Assembly (NCBI GenBank): GCA_038501625.1
Contig: JAZAYU010000227.1
Coordinates: forward strand, 1-64,000
Length of the DNA: 64,000 nt
From: Corbicula japonica
Taxonomy: Eukaryota; Mollusca; Bivalvia; Venerida; Cyrenidae
Direction: 5' to 3'
The notes below the pieces were generated by a model. The model saw only the letters and a program-made list of their open reading frames with translations. It had not been told where the DNA came from and made no database searches. Below, piece after piece: positions 23,436 through 34,225 of this stretch. Within the stretch, counting starts at the first letter, position 1. Every line of letters starts with the position of its first letter. The position numbers were made by a program, and so were the translations under genes.

Positions 23436-23639
23436 GTTTAAAAAGACTTAGTAAATCCTAATTGTTCTCATTTTGTAACAATTCAATTGAAACAAAAATT
23501 CATTAACTGTTTATTTTTTTTGTCTCTGAAACATTCTGACTAAATTTTACCGTTTTAAATTGAATTTATGAGAAAGAGACTATAAATAATCACAAGACAT
23601 TAGTGATTAAGTGCTTATATCTCTTTGAATCTTTTGGAA

Positions 23640-23937
23640 GATGTCAATACATGATATAGTACACCAATACATTTTTTAAAAAATATGGTGCACTCTTATA
23701 ATTAAAGATATAGTACATTGATATTTTTAATATGGTACACTGTTATAAATATTTATATGGTACACTGATATAATTATTAATATGGTACACTGATCAAATT
23801 ATTGATATGGTACATTGATAAAGTTATTGATATGGTACATGGATCAAATTATTGATGATACACTGATCTATTCAGTGGTATTGCACACATTAATCAATTT
23901 ATTGATGTTACATTGATCTACTTATTGATAATTAGCA
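23640..23937 (+). repeat. Degenerate AT-rich tandem repeat, unit 2
   Basis: The same TATGGTACACTGAT-type array as at 14944-15235, in the 3' untranslated region of the second Gypsy unit. No ORF was seen from 23436 to 24145. Confidence 0.7.
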
Positions 23938-24145
23938 CCTATTAAATGTGTGAAGGGTATGTATTACACATATGTTAATATATGATTGCGAATGTTTAGC
24001 AATTTTATTAAGATGCTGATAGTTTTACTATACACATGCTTGTTAAAATTTGTTGTTAAATGTTATTGACATTTTCCCCATTTTTCATTAATTTGTTATA
24101 TTGTTGGTTTTTGTGAGGACACTAAAGTTTTAAGGCGGAGGGTGA

Positions 24146-26972
24146 TGTAGCACACGCTCCTTGCATATATATTCGTGTAACACATGCTCCTTGTGTGTCC
24201 GACATTTTCGTTATTTTTCAATAGATGAAGTTTGTTTCGGTAAACATGTAAACATTCTGGTCAATTACGGAATAAGACATCGTAAATTTCTTAGATCGTT
24301 CGTAAATATACGAGTATTTAAATCGGTTGCAAACCTTGACGTTTATATCCAAGATAATCCTATTTGATCGATAGAGTACACGTAATTTTGATAATTGTTG
24401 TAAACATTTTTAATCACGTTTAGTCAAAATGTCCGCCATAGATTCAGCTGCTGACTGTCGCTTATTACGTCATCAATAATTGTGAATTTTGTCATAGGTA
24501 ATGCGTGGGCGTTCTTTGTTTATAAACAAACACACATTGTAAACTTTGACCGCTGGCAGTTTAAAGCATTTTCACTCGTTATTAAAAGAACAAGAAGATG
24601 TCATACCAGAGTTAATTGTTGTAAATATTAAATTATTTGATTCCTAGTCAAATATACCGACAATCCATTCATTATTAACAAGAGCCGTCAGAGACGGGTT
24701 ATGCTCCCCAACGCCGCTTTGTCACAAATACTTTTTTGTTAGAACAGGAAGAATTTGTAAGAAAGATATTGTATTTGAAAGTTTCCTTTACGATTCAAAC
24801 AGAAAGCATTTTACAATATTGTACAAAAATAAGACAAAAAAAAATGAGAAATTTCAAAGGGCACTAACTCAAAAATGAATAAAGCAAGAGTTATGGTTCT
24901 TGTGCATTGCACTGCTCCGCATTGAGATCATTCTACTTATGAAGTTTCAAGTTCAGAAACTTTTATACTTTGTGAGATATGCACCAGATAAAACTAAGTA
25001 AGAGAAATTTCAAAGGGAAATAAATAAAAAATCAATAAAGCAAGATTTATGGTTCTTGTGCACTGCACTGCTCCTCATTGAGATCTATCTACTTATGAAG
25101 TTTCAACTTCCTAACTCTTATACTTTGTGAGATATGCCCCGGACAAAAAGTAAGTATGGTAAATTTCAAAGGGCATTAACTCTATAATGAATAAAGCAAG
25201 AGTTATGGTTCTTGTGTGCTGCACTGCTCCTCAACGAATTCATTCTACTTATGAAGTTTCAAGTTCATAACTCTTATACTTTGTGTGATATGCCCTGGAC
25301 AAAAAATAAGTAAGAGAAATTTCAAAGGGCAATAAATCAAAAATCAATAAAAGCAAGAGTTATGGTTCTTATGCACTGCACTGCTCATCATTGAGATCTA
25401 TCTACTTATGAAGTTTCAACTTCATAACTCTTATACTTTGTGAGATATGCCCCGGACAAAAAGGAAGTATGAAAAATTTCAAAGGGCAATAACTCAAAAA
25501 TGAATAAAGCAAGAGTTATGGTTCTTGTGCACTGCACTGCTCCTCCCTGAGATCTATCTAGTTATGAAGGTTCAACTTCATAACTCTTATACTTTGTGAG
25601 ATATGCCCCAGACAAAAAGTAAGTATGAGAAATTTGAAAGGGCAATAACTCAAAAATGAATAAAGCAAGAGTTATGGTTCTTATGCACTGCACTGCTCCT
25701 CATTGAGATCTATCTACTTATGAAGTTTCAACTTCATAACTCTTATACTTTGTGAAATATGCCCCGGACAAAAAGTAAGTATGAGAAATTTCAAAGGGCA
25801 ATAACTCAAAAATGAATAAAGCAAGAGTTATGGTTCTTGTGCACTGCACTGCTCCTCATTGAGATCTATCTACTTATGAAGTTTCAAGTTCATAACTCTT
25901 ATACTTTGTGAGATATGCCCCGGACAAAAAGTAAGTATGAGAAATTTCAAAGGGCAATAACTCAAAAATGAATAAAGCAAGAGTTATGGTTCTTGTGCAC
26001 TGCACTGCTCCTCATTGAGATCTATCTACTTATGAAGTTTCAAGTTCATAACTCTTAGACTTTGGGAGATATGCCCCGGACAAAAAGTAAGTATGAGAAA
26101 TTTCAAAGGGCAATAACTCAAAAATGAATAAAGCAAGAGTTATAGTTCTTGTGCACTGCACTGCTCCTCAACGAGATCTAACTACCTATGAAGTTTAGTC
26201 TTGATACCTCTCATAGTTTTTGTGTAATTGTCCGGACAATATTATGACGGACGGACGGACGGACGGAATTTCGGGGGGAGCATAATAAATTCTACCAGGT
26301 TTTCTGCCGGACCGGCGGAAATCCGCTTGTTAACTTCTGCAGTTTTCTGCCGACGTGAATGACGTCATAGGTAATTTACGCCGAATTCTGCTGTTTTCTG
26401 CCGTTGTTGGCAGAATTTGTTCCCACTATAAATACCCCAGTTTTTCTTAGGAGAGATCAGAAATAGCAATATTAGAGGCCATATGGGATTTTTGGTTCCC
26501 GGAATTAATATTGTATTGATATTGGATATCAACATAGATCTAGATAAAGGTGCATCAATGATTTGGAATCTAAATGCAGTAATTGAATACTAGTATTATT
26601 ATCTAGAGTTGAATGCTTATAGATCCGATTGTACTGAAAACTGAATTCTATTGCTGATGTAGAATTGAATTCTTGTACATCTAATTGTATTGACAACTGA
26701 ATACTATTGCTGATATAGAGTTGGACTCTGATATATCTAATTGTATTGGCAACTGAATACTATTGCTGATTTGGTACCGAAGTCTTATATATCTAATTGA
26801 ACTGATAACTGAATACCGTATTAAACTGAATTTTGTTTGAAACTTGAAAGTGTTTCTGCTTTTACTTATCCCTATAGTGAGCTCAATTAGATGCTCTAAA
26901 ATTATGTCGTGGCCTGCCATCTGAAGATATAAACGCTACCACATTGGAGACATATAAACCAAGGTCGCCACA
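24146..26972 (+). repeat. Gypsy LTR 3, split by a rolling-circle element
   Basis: LTR sequence 24146-24678 and 26286-26972 matches LTR 1 and LTR 2; the gap holds element A. The TATA box is at 26427-26434. The right edge GGTCGCCACA meets element F at 26973. The LTR also carries a few private changes, such as an extra ACGAGT near 24310. Confidence 0.88.
24679..26285 (+). mobile_element. Helentron-like element A inside LTR 3
   Basis: It begins ACAAGAGCCGTCAGAGACGG, with TTATGCTCCCC near the start and the inverse GGGGGGAGCATAA at the end. About nine tandem core units of roughly 155 bp follow (AATTTCAAAGGGCAATAACT; GCACTGCACTGCTCCTC), then a GACG tetranucleotide run at 26246-26266. The empty site, known from LTR 1 and 2, reads ATTATTAA|TAAATTC, so insertion fell between A and T with no target duplication, as for rolling-circle transposons. 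Confidence 0.78.
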
Positions 26973-27078
26973 ATATTTTCCAGGTTTCAAGGTGATAGCT
27001 CAAGTAGTTTTAAAGTTAAGGGCCAAGTGTATATTTTGCTAAACACAAATGTAAGTGAAAAAGGGGCATAATTTGAAA
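26973..27078 (+). mobile_element. Helentron-like element F, middle segment
   Basis: Core sequence of element F resuming right after the Gypsy tandem (AGGTTTCAAGGTGATAGCTC, AAAAGGGGCATAATTTG). It is interrupted again at 27079 by element B. Confidence 0.65.
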
Positions 27079-28278
27079 CTAGACTGTGTCCACAGGACAC
27101 TGATGCCCCCACTGCTGCAATAACATTTGTTACAAAATTTTGTACCAGGTATTAACAACATGTGGTGATCATGATTAGTAAATGAGGAGTAAGTGCCACA
27201 AAATTTAATAACTAACATAAACAAAAGGCCATAACTGTGGTGAAAATTGTAGCAAGACAATGTCCTTTACAACAATCTTCACATCATGTCTAATCATCTG
27301 TGCAAGTTTGAAAGAAATCAGCCAAATAGAAAATGTGAAGTTGATGCCACAAAATTTTGTAAGTGAAATAAACAAAGGGCCATAACTGTGGTAAAAATGG
27401 CAGCAGAAAAAAATCTTTTTTTTATGATCATCTACCCAGCCATCTTGATCATGTGTGCAAGTTAGAAAGAAATCTGTCCAAAAGTAAATGAGGAATTGAT
27501 GCCACAAGATATTATTACTGAAAAAAACAAAGGGCCATAACTCTGGTAAAAATAGTCGCAGGAAAAAATCCTTTCTTCACGATCATCTACACATCCTGCT
27601 TCATCATCTGTGCATGTTTGCAAGGAATCTGCCCTGTAGTTTAGGAGGAGTTGATGCCACAAGATTTAATTGCTGAAATTAACAAAGGGCCATAACTCTG
27701 GTAAAAATGGTCGCAGGAAAAAATCCTTTCTTTACGATCATCTACACATCCTGCTTCATCATCTGTGCAAGTTCGCAAGAAATCTGCCTTATAGTTTTGG
27801 AGGAGTTGATGCCACAAGATTTAATTACTGAAATTAACGAAGGGCCATAACTCTGGTAAAAATGGTCGCAGGAAAAAATCCATTCTTTACGATCATCTAC
27901 ACATCCTGCTTCATCATCTGTGCAAGTTCGCAAGAAATCTGCCTTATAGTTTTGGAGGAGTTGACGCCACAAGATTTAATTAATGAATATAACAAAGGGC
28001 CATAAAGTTTGCAAGAAATCTGCCTTGTAGTTTAGGAGGAGTTGACGCCACATGATTTTATAACTGAAATTAACAAAGGAACATAACTCTGGTAAAAATG
28101 GTCGCAGGAAAAAATCCTTTCTTTACGATCATCTACACATCCTGCTTGATCATCTGTGCAAGTTTGAAAGAAATCCGCCTTATAGTTTAGGAGGAGTTGA
28201 TGCCACAAGATTTGGGGACGTACGGACGTACGGATGGACGAGTGCAACTCTATATGCCTTCCACTTTGTGGGGGCATA
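27079..28278 (+). mobile_element. Helentron-like element B, nested in F
   Basis: It begins CTAGACTGTGTCCACAGGAC with CACTGATGCCCCCAC. About six tandem core units of 150-160 bp follow (AACAAAGGGCCATAACT; TCCTTTCTTTACGATCATC; GAGGAGTTGATGCCACAAG). Then come a GACGTACG short repeat and a terminal hairpin CCCACTTTGTGGG leading to GGCATAA. The flanking core of F joins cleanly (TTTGAAA and AAATATTGG), which shows nesting. The same family occurs at 38624-39358. Confidence 0.72.
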
Positions 28279-28816
28279 AAAATATTGGAAGCAGGGTTAT
28301 GGGTCTTGTTGGTTATGATTTAGATTTTGATGGTGAATATATATTTCAAGTTTCAAGGCAATATCTCAAGTAGTTTTAAAGTTATGGGCAAAATACTTAT
28401 TTTGCTGAATACAAAATATTAGAAAAAGGGGCATAACTTGAAATATATTGACAGCAGAGTTATGGGTCTTGTTGGTAATGATGTAGAATTTGATGGTGAA
28501 TATATATTCAAAGTTTCAAGTTGATATGTCAAGTAGTTTATAAGTTATGGACCAAAGTGCATATTTTTCTTAACGCATAATTTAAGAGAAAAGGGGGCAT
28601 AACTTGAAAAATATCGGTAGCAGAGTTATGGGTGTTGTTGGTAATGATGTAGAATTTGATGGTGAATATATATTCCAAGTTTCAAGTTGATATCATAAGT
28701 AGTTTTCTAGTTAAGGACCAAAGTGTATTTTTTGTTTAACGCATTTGTTTAACAGACGCCGCACGGACACTGATGCGAGTACGATAGCTCCCCTATTCTT
28801 CGAATAGTCGAGCTAA
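28279..28816 (+). mobile_element. Helentron-like element F, right segment
   Basis: The remaining core units of F, then a short GACGCCGCACGG-type repeat and the 3' end: a hairpin CTATTCTTCGAATAG followed by TCGAGCTAA. TTCGAATAGTCGAGC is the inverse of the motif near the 5' end at 5704. Host sequence resumes as TTATGGGGTGG, continuing the repeat cut at 5703. Confidence 0.7.
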
Positions 28817-29127
28817 TTATGGGGTGGACACAAAATACATGGTTAAAACCTTGAAACACCAGTGGTGACTTTGATCTGGAGCCGGCCAGGTTAGACATGG
28901 GTTCTGCATATCATAGTGATAGGGTGAACATTTTAACAATGTTTCATGAAAATCATTCCAGTACATGTAGTTAAGAAGATATGGACCGGACACAAAGTAC
29001 TTTGTTCAAATCTTTAAACACCACTGGTGACATTGAACCAGCCAAGTGGGAACATGGTTTCTGCACATGGTCTTGATAGGGTGAACATTTGACCAGTGTA
29101 GATTCAGATGCCATCTGATCAGGACTG

Positions 29128-29256
29128 AAGGTTATAAAACTGAGTTTGGAAACCAGTCTCAAATCTCAAGGATTTGATTGGCTGAAATGGCGACTGGTCG
29201 CCATTATCAGATGCTTGAGATTTGAGACTGGTTTCCATGCTCAGTTTTATAACCTT
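29128..29256. repeat. Palindromic MITE, copy 1
   Basis: A nearly perfect palindrome: AAGGTTATAAAACTGAG at the left mirrors CTCAGTTTTATAACCTT at the right, with arms containing GGAAACCAGTCTCAAATCTC. Relatives lie at 34056-34192, 39957-40090, 56503-56622, 58530-58676 and 59148-59284. Confidence 0.75.
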
Positions 29257-29309
29257 GGGCACAGGATCTGCACTCATTGCTTTTAGATTCAATAGGTTTT
29301 TTCTGACCA

Positions 29310-30515
29310 AGATGTGGTACAGTGGTAGTGCAGATCAAGATAAGATGCCAACAAGGTGCCGGCTGATCTGATTTACAGTGATTGCTCACACATAAAAATG
29401 TGTATATATGAAGTAAATGGTTAAAACAGGTAAACCACTAAATAAATCCCATTATAAGCAGTTATTTTGTGAAAACATTTTGCCCCAACTTTTTTCAACT
29501 GGCCAAAGTAATGGCGCAAAATGCAAAATATCCATCTGCAACACTGAAAATCTAGGAAAGGGTGAATTCACATGTATACCCTTCTCAGAGTTTGCTAACA
29601 CCAAGTTAACAATGCATCATTTTGAAGCCTCCATTACATGCAATTATACATTAGAAACCATTTAATGAGTCCTCTGTTTACATGTAACATTAAATGACAG
29701 TCATGCAAGGTAAGTGATCCTGCATTTTCACAATATTGAATTTAGACTGCATACTAACCGACAGTTCTAGATACTCAATGTTTACTTTCACTTGAAAGAC
29801 TGAATTTTATGATTAAATTAATGGCAAAGGCAGATGTCATAAGACATTTATTGGATTCAGATATTGATAGTTGTTTTGTTTTGGAAAACATTAACTTTTT
29901 CATATCCTTAATATCCCATTAAAATTCAAAATAATCCCCATAACACATGTAAACACATTACAAATATTAAAATATGTGTATGTTGTTTAATCAGTCATTA
30001 ATCGGGTGAAAAAAAAAAACTAAAAGTAATAAAATAACTGGCATACCTCAAAAGATATGTACAAAAAACATTATTGGTGCTTAGCTAACTGAGTAGTATA
30101 TCTGATACAGGTATGTAAACTAGGTTGGCATTCAGTGTCTGATCTATGGATAAGCAGTCAAATCTTACATGTATCAAAGCCTACACTGTTCAATTGTAAC
30201 CATGCACATAGCTTATACAGTATTCTCCAATTCATTCCAACATGCTAAATTTTGAATGCACATAATTTTATTTAATGTTAAAACCATAGTATAAACATAA
30301 CAAAGCAAATGAATTTTGGGCCAAAACAGAAAGACTACACGTTATCTGGACAAGGAACAAGGGGAGATAACACAAGAGGAATTTTTTGTAGATTGTAATA
30401 TTTCATTTCTATTTTCAACATTAAGATATTGGTAATATAAATATTTATCAAAATTTCTTAATTTGAAATTATTTTAAACCAAACATTTGAATATTAAAGT
30501 AGTAAATATTCACTG
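29310..30515. other. Non-coding interval
   Basis: AT-rich sequence with one unremarkable 82-codon frame at 29417-29665 that I do not recognise and that shows no splice or domain support. No repeat family was named here. Confidence 0.4.
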
Positions 30516-33500
30516 GTAATTTAAGTGCCCTGAAGACCCACACCTTGGGGAATCAAAAATACTATTAAAGAACATTTTTAGAACATGGGCACGTGCTAGG
30601 ACAAAAAAGTTAATTATTTAAAAATATTCTTCTATCTCCTAAAACCCATGTTGTGCACAGACTGCGAGCTAATGAGAGCTTTCAGTTGATGCCTTTGTTG
30701 TTTCTGTGAATGGTGTAGTAAGGTCCTGAAAGTCAAAAAGTGTTTTTGGTGCAGACAATTTTTACAAGTACTATTCACAAACAACACTTATTTTGCTTCT
30801 TCTTAGCTAATAAGTAATAAGTGAGAGATGACAGATATTGCAAAAGAAATTTGTACACACATCTACTATTTCCTTATGTCTTCAAGTTGTTACTTTAGAG
30901 CAAATTCTGACAAATCTCAAGTTTTGGCCAACAGAAATTTCGAGTACTAGTTACAAACTAAACTAGTTACGAAATACTTTCTTACATGATCTTCAGAATG
31001 TTATGATGATGTCTAAATTCATATAGTATATGTCATGTTGCTGCATAACTATATAGTAAGTCCGACCTAAATAACTACACATGGTCATATTACATGTAAT
31101 TATTTAAATCATGTCATGCAACCTTTTTCAGTAGTACATGTAAGTTAAACAACATAAAATAAGACAGTATATTGTGATAGTCAGTTTTTGTCAACATTTA
31201 TTTATGTGTACAATGTCATCTGGGCAACATTAAACATGAAAATTCTAACATAAAACTGCTTCCATGTAGACACAAGAGAAGGCATACATTATAAGGGATG
31301 AAGAGGGTTTAGACGGAAATTATGTACATCAGCTCGGGGGATCCTGCCGTTGTGTCAGCGTGTTTTTAAGTAGTTACCTGTTCGTTAAAATAATGTTAGG
31401 GTTTTCAGGAAATTCAAGGAAATCTTACTTCCTGGTTCAAAGTAAAAGTAGAAATCTATAGAAACCAGGAAGTAAGATTTCCTTGAATTTCTTGAAAACC
31501 CTAACATAATTTTGATGAATTGGCACTAAACATTGTAGATCAGCATATACATATTTCAGGTATGAGTTGCTTTGGTATATTGTTCATGAATTTCAGAGTT
31601 CTCATGCAAACGGTTTTTCTTTTGTTATAGTATGTGCTTGGTAATTAGATCATGAATTAGACTAAATTGAGCATGCAAACATTTACTACATCCATAGCTA
31701 AATGCATTTGTTTACTAAAATCTAGGTGGCAATAAGTATTTGCCCCAAAATTCATTTTTGAAATTTTAGCTAGTTTTTGCCATTTGCAATGTTTGCGACC
31801 TCTTAACCCAGCAATTCCCGAATTGGCCCAATTTAGTCTTTATTTAACTTTGATGGTTTTAGTCTGTTAATTAATAAAATTGTCATTATCATGGCTAATA
31901 TGAATATCCTCAGCCCAATAACAAGGCCAATATGAATTCACTTGAATAATAATATTATTATAAATAAGCCTGAAAGTAGAATGGATTGAGTCTTTTCATA
32001 AGATAGGAATTCCTGATTTGCGAAACCCTTATTTCAAAAAATAAAACATTAACTTATTCCAATTCCAGCTTTCACGATGCTATACCATCATAAATGAGCA
32101 GTTAGGGATAAATAAATGTAAAGATGTTCGGTGCGATACTTATCATAATGGAACACCGTCAGGAAATATTAAGCACTTGGTAAATTAATTGTTTAAACCA
32201 ATTTGTTTTGAAGATACATAAATGGTGTACTTTCCTACTATTTCATAGCAATATAATAATATTGTAGCCACATCTATTTATAGGTGACTATCTCAAATAA
32301 AAACCAACAACACACTTTGAAACATTGGCTAAAGTAATCACTAGCTCATGCACATTATATCAGGCCTCCCAAGTGGCTATGCTCTGTGCCTCAGGATATG
32401 GCAAAATTTGAATTCAGTTATTTTTTTTGCCTATCTATTTATGAGAGATTATATGAAAAAAATAACTCTCTGGCACACTGGATGAGCGTCAAGAACAATT
32501 CTCTCTTTGTTTGAGCGAATACAAAATTAGGGTGCTAAAAACGCAGTTTTTTGCAATTGGCCTGGCGCTGAAAATATGCCAATTAAGCGCCATGTTTTAG
32601 TATATACCCTATGCATTAATACTTTGGGCAAAACCATTAACTGTAGACTATCTGAAAAGAAATTAAGCACGGTGGCAAGCTGGCAAGAATCAGCCCGAAC
32701 TTATTATCTTTATTTTTGACCTCTTAAATAGCTCTGGTCATGGTTAACCCTAACCTCCTGGTCTCTTATCTATTGGCGTATGCTTTCTCCTATATCTTAT
32801 TTATGTTAACATTTCAGTTTGTTGTCGCCAAGACGACATCATGCACCTTAATTTGACGAAAAAATCAATGTTGACAAAAACTGATAAGTACAGAATACCG
32901 TCTTAATTTATGTTATTCAACTCATAGATGTATGTCTTCTTATTCATACAAGCATTTGCTCTAGAAATATGGTGACAGGATTTAAATGTGACTAAGTCTA
33001 CTTATTTCAGTCGAACCTACTAGTACTATGTTGTAATGCAGCAAGACGACATATGAATTTAGACATCATCATAACAACATTCCGGTACCAGCTTAATGCA
33101 TCCATACCCATTTGTGAGAAAAAACGTGAAGATCTTCTATTAAATGTTATTTTACTTTATAATATTCTTATAATGCTATTTGCACAAAATGCTGAAAACA
33201 AACCTAATTTGTTTTAATTGTTGGAAGTAAGCATAAACAGTCATTTGGTAGTTTTGGTTCGTAACTATTACTCATAATATTTTGGTTCGTAACTAGTACT
33301 CGAAATTTGTGTTGGCCAATACTCGAGATTTGTCGGAAATTGTGCTAAAAATAGCAACTTAAAGACATAAGTAGAGTAAATGCCTGTTAAAATTTGTTTT
33401 GCAATATCTGGCATCTCACTTTTAAGCTAAGAAGAAGCAGAATAAGGGTTGTTCGTGAATTGTACTAAATTTGTTCACACTAAAACACATTAGGTTTAGA

Positions 33501-33719
33501 TTTTTAGGACCTTACTACACCTTTCTCACCAACAACAAAGGTACCAATTGAAAGCTATCATTAGCGTTCTTTCCGTGCACAACATGTTTTTTTTTTAAAT
33601 ATAAGAATATCTTTAAATAATTAACTATTTTTGTCCTAGCAAGCACGCACATTCTAAAAATGTTCATGAATAGTACTTTTGATTCCCCTTGGTGACCCAC
33701 ACTGCAGGCAAATTAACAA
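30516..33719. mobile_element. Non-autonomous element with 0.7-0.9-kb inverted arms
   Basis: Left arm 30516-31235 and right arm about 32815-33719 match in inverted orientation. Shared blocks include GGGGAATCAAAA, GTAGTAAGGTCCT, TTCGAGTACTAGTTAC, ATGATGATGTCTAAATTCAT and CAGTTTTTGTCAACAT. The arms have diverged by many substitutions and indels. The 1.6-kb centre has no long ORF. Terminal bases and target duplication could not be fixed, so the class (fold-back, MULE-like or other) is open. Confidence 0.7.
31393..31507. repeat. Palindromic MITE with AATGTTAGGGTTTTC ends
   Basis: The arms ATGTTAGGGTTTTC and GAAAACCCTAACAT mirror each other, as do the inner blocks AAATCTTACTTCCTGGTT and AACCAGGAAGTAAGATTT. 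Total length is about 115 bp. It lies inside the long inverted-arm element. Confidence 0.75.
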
Positions 33720-34055
33720 CTGATTTGTTACCACATACATTTGTTTTTGTACTGAAATTAATCTGCACACGTAATTAATGCCCAGGTTGTTAAAAGGAAC
33801 CGGTGTCTCACCAATATCTAACTTCAAACTGTTAACAAATCATTATTAGTCTTAAAAAAAATTTTCAGATAGCCCTTGTAACATTTTTTTAGAAAAAAAA
33901 AACATATACATGTATCCCTACAAACCAAAATTTAATCCATATTATTCAAAAACAGATCAATGTTGGTCACATTTATTTTCCATGAACTGAGGAATGAAAA
34001 TCTATTAAGGTAGTCATTACTAACAGCAATCACCTTCTTGGGAAATTTTGTGCTC

Positions 34056-34192
34056 AACATTATAAAACTAAAGCTGGGGACCAGTCATAAATTTCAAGCA
34101 TCTGATTAGCTGAAATTAAGACTTGTCTCCATTTCAGCCAATCAGATTCCTGAGATTTTTGACTAGTATCCAATCAGTTTATGATATTGGGC
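34056..34192. repeat. Palindromic MITE, copy 2
   Basis: A diverged member of the 29128 family, with CAAGCATCTGATTAGCTGAAAT and the mirrored CATTTCAGCCAATCAGAT core. It lies just downstream of the last exon of the exonuclease gene. Confidence 0.6.
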
Positions 34193-34225
34193 ACTGAATA
34201 ATGAACACGGCAGAATAAGATTGTA

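Larger units (their letters stand above)
6489..26972 (+). mobile_element. Ty3/Gypsy tandem: LTR-internal-LTR-internal-LTR
   Basis: Three near-identical LTRs (6489-7714, 15446-16674, 24146-26972 with an insert) flank two near-identical internal regions. LTRs begin TGTAGCACACGC and end GGTCGCCACA, giving canonical TG...CA ends. Each internal region begins with the same primer-binding site and ends with the same purine tract. Only the outermost LTR edges border foreign sequence, namely element F on both sides (6488 and 26973). The middle LTR is shared. A perfect target duplication was not seen: the flanks read ATAA and ATAT. Confidence 0.9.

Noticed and set aside
27205..28277. Repeated minus-strand frames containing FSCDHFYQSYGP as a repeat protein
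   Set aside because: They are translations of the core units of rolling-circle element B.
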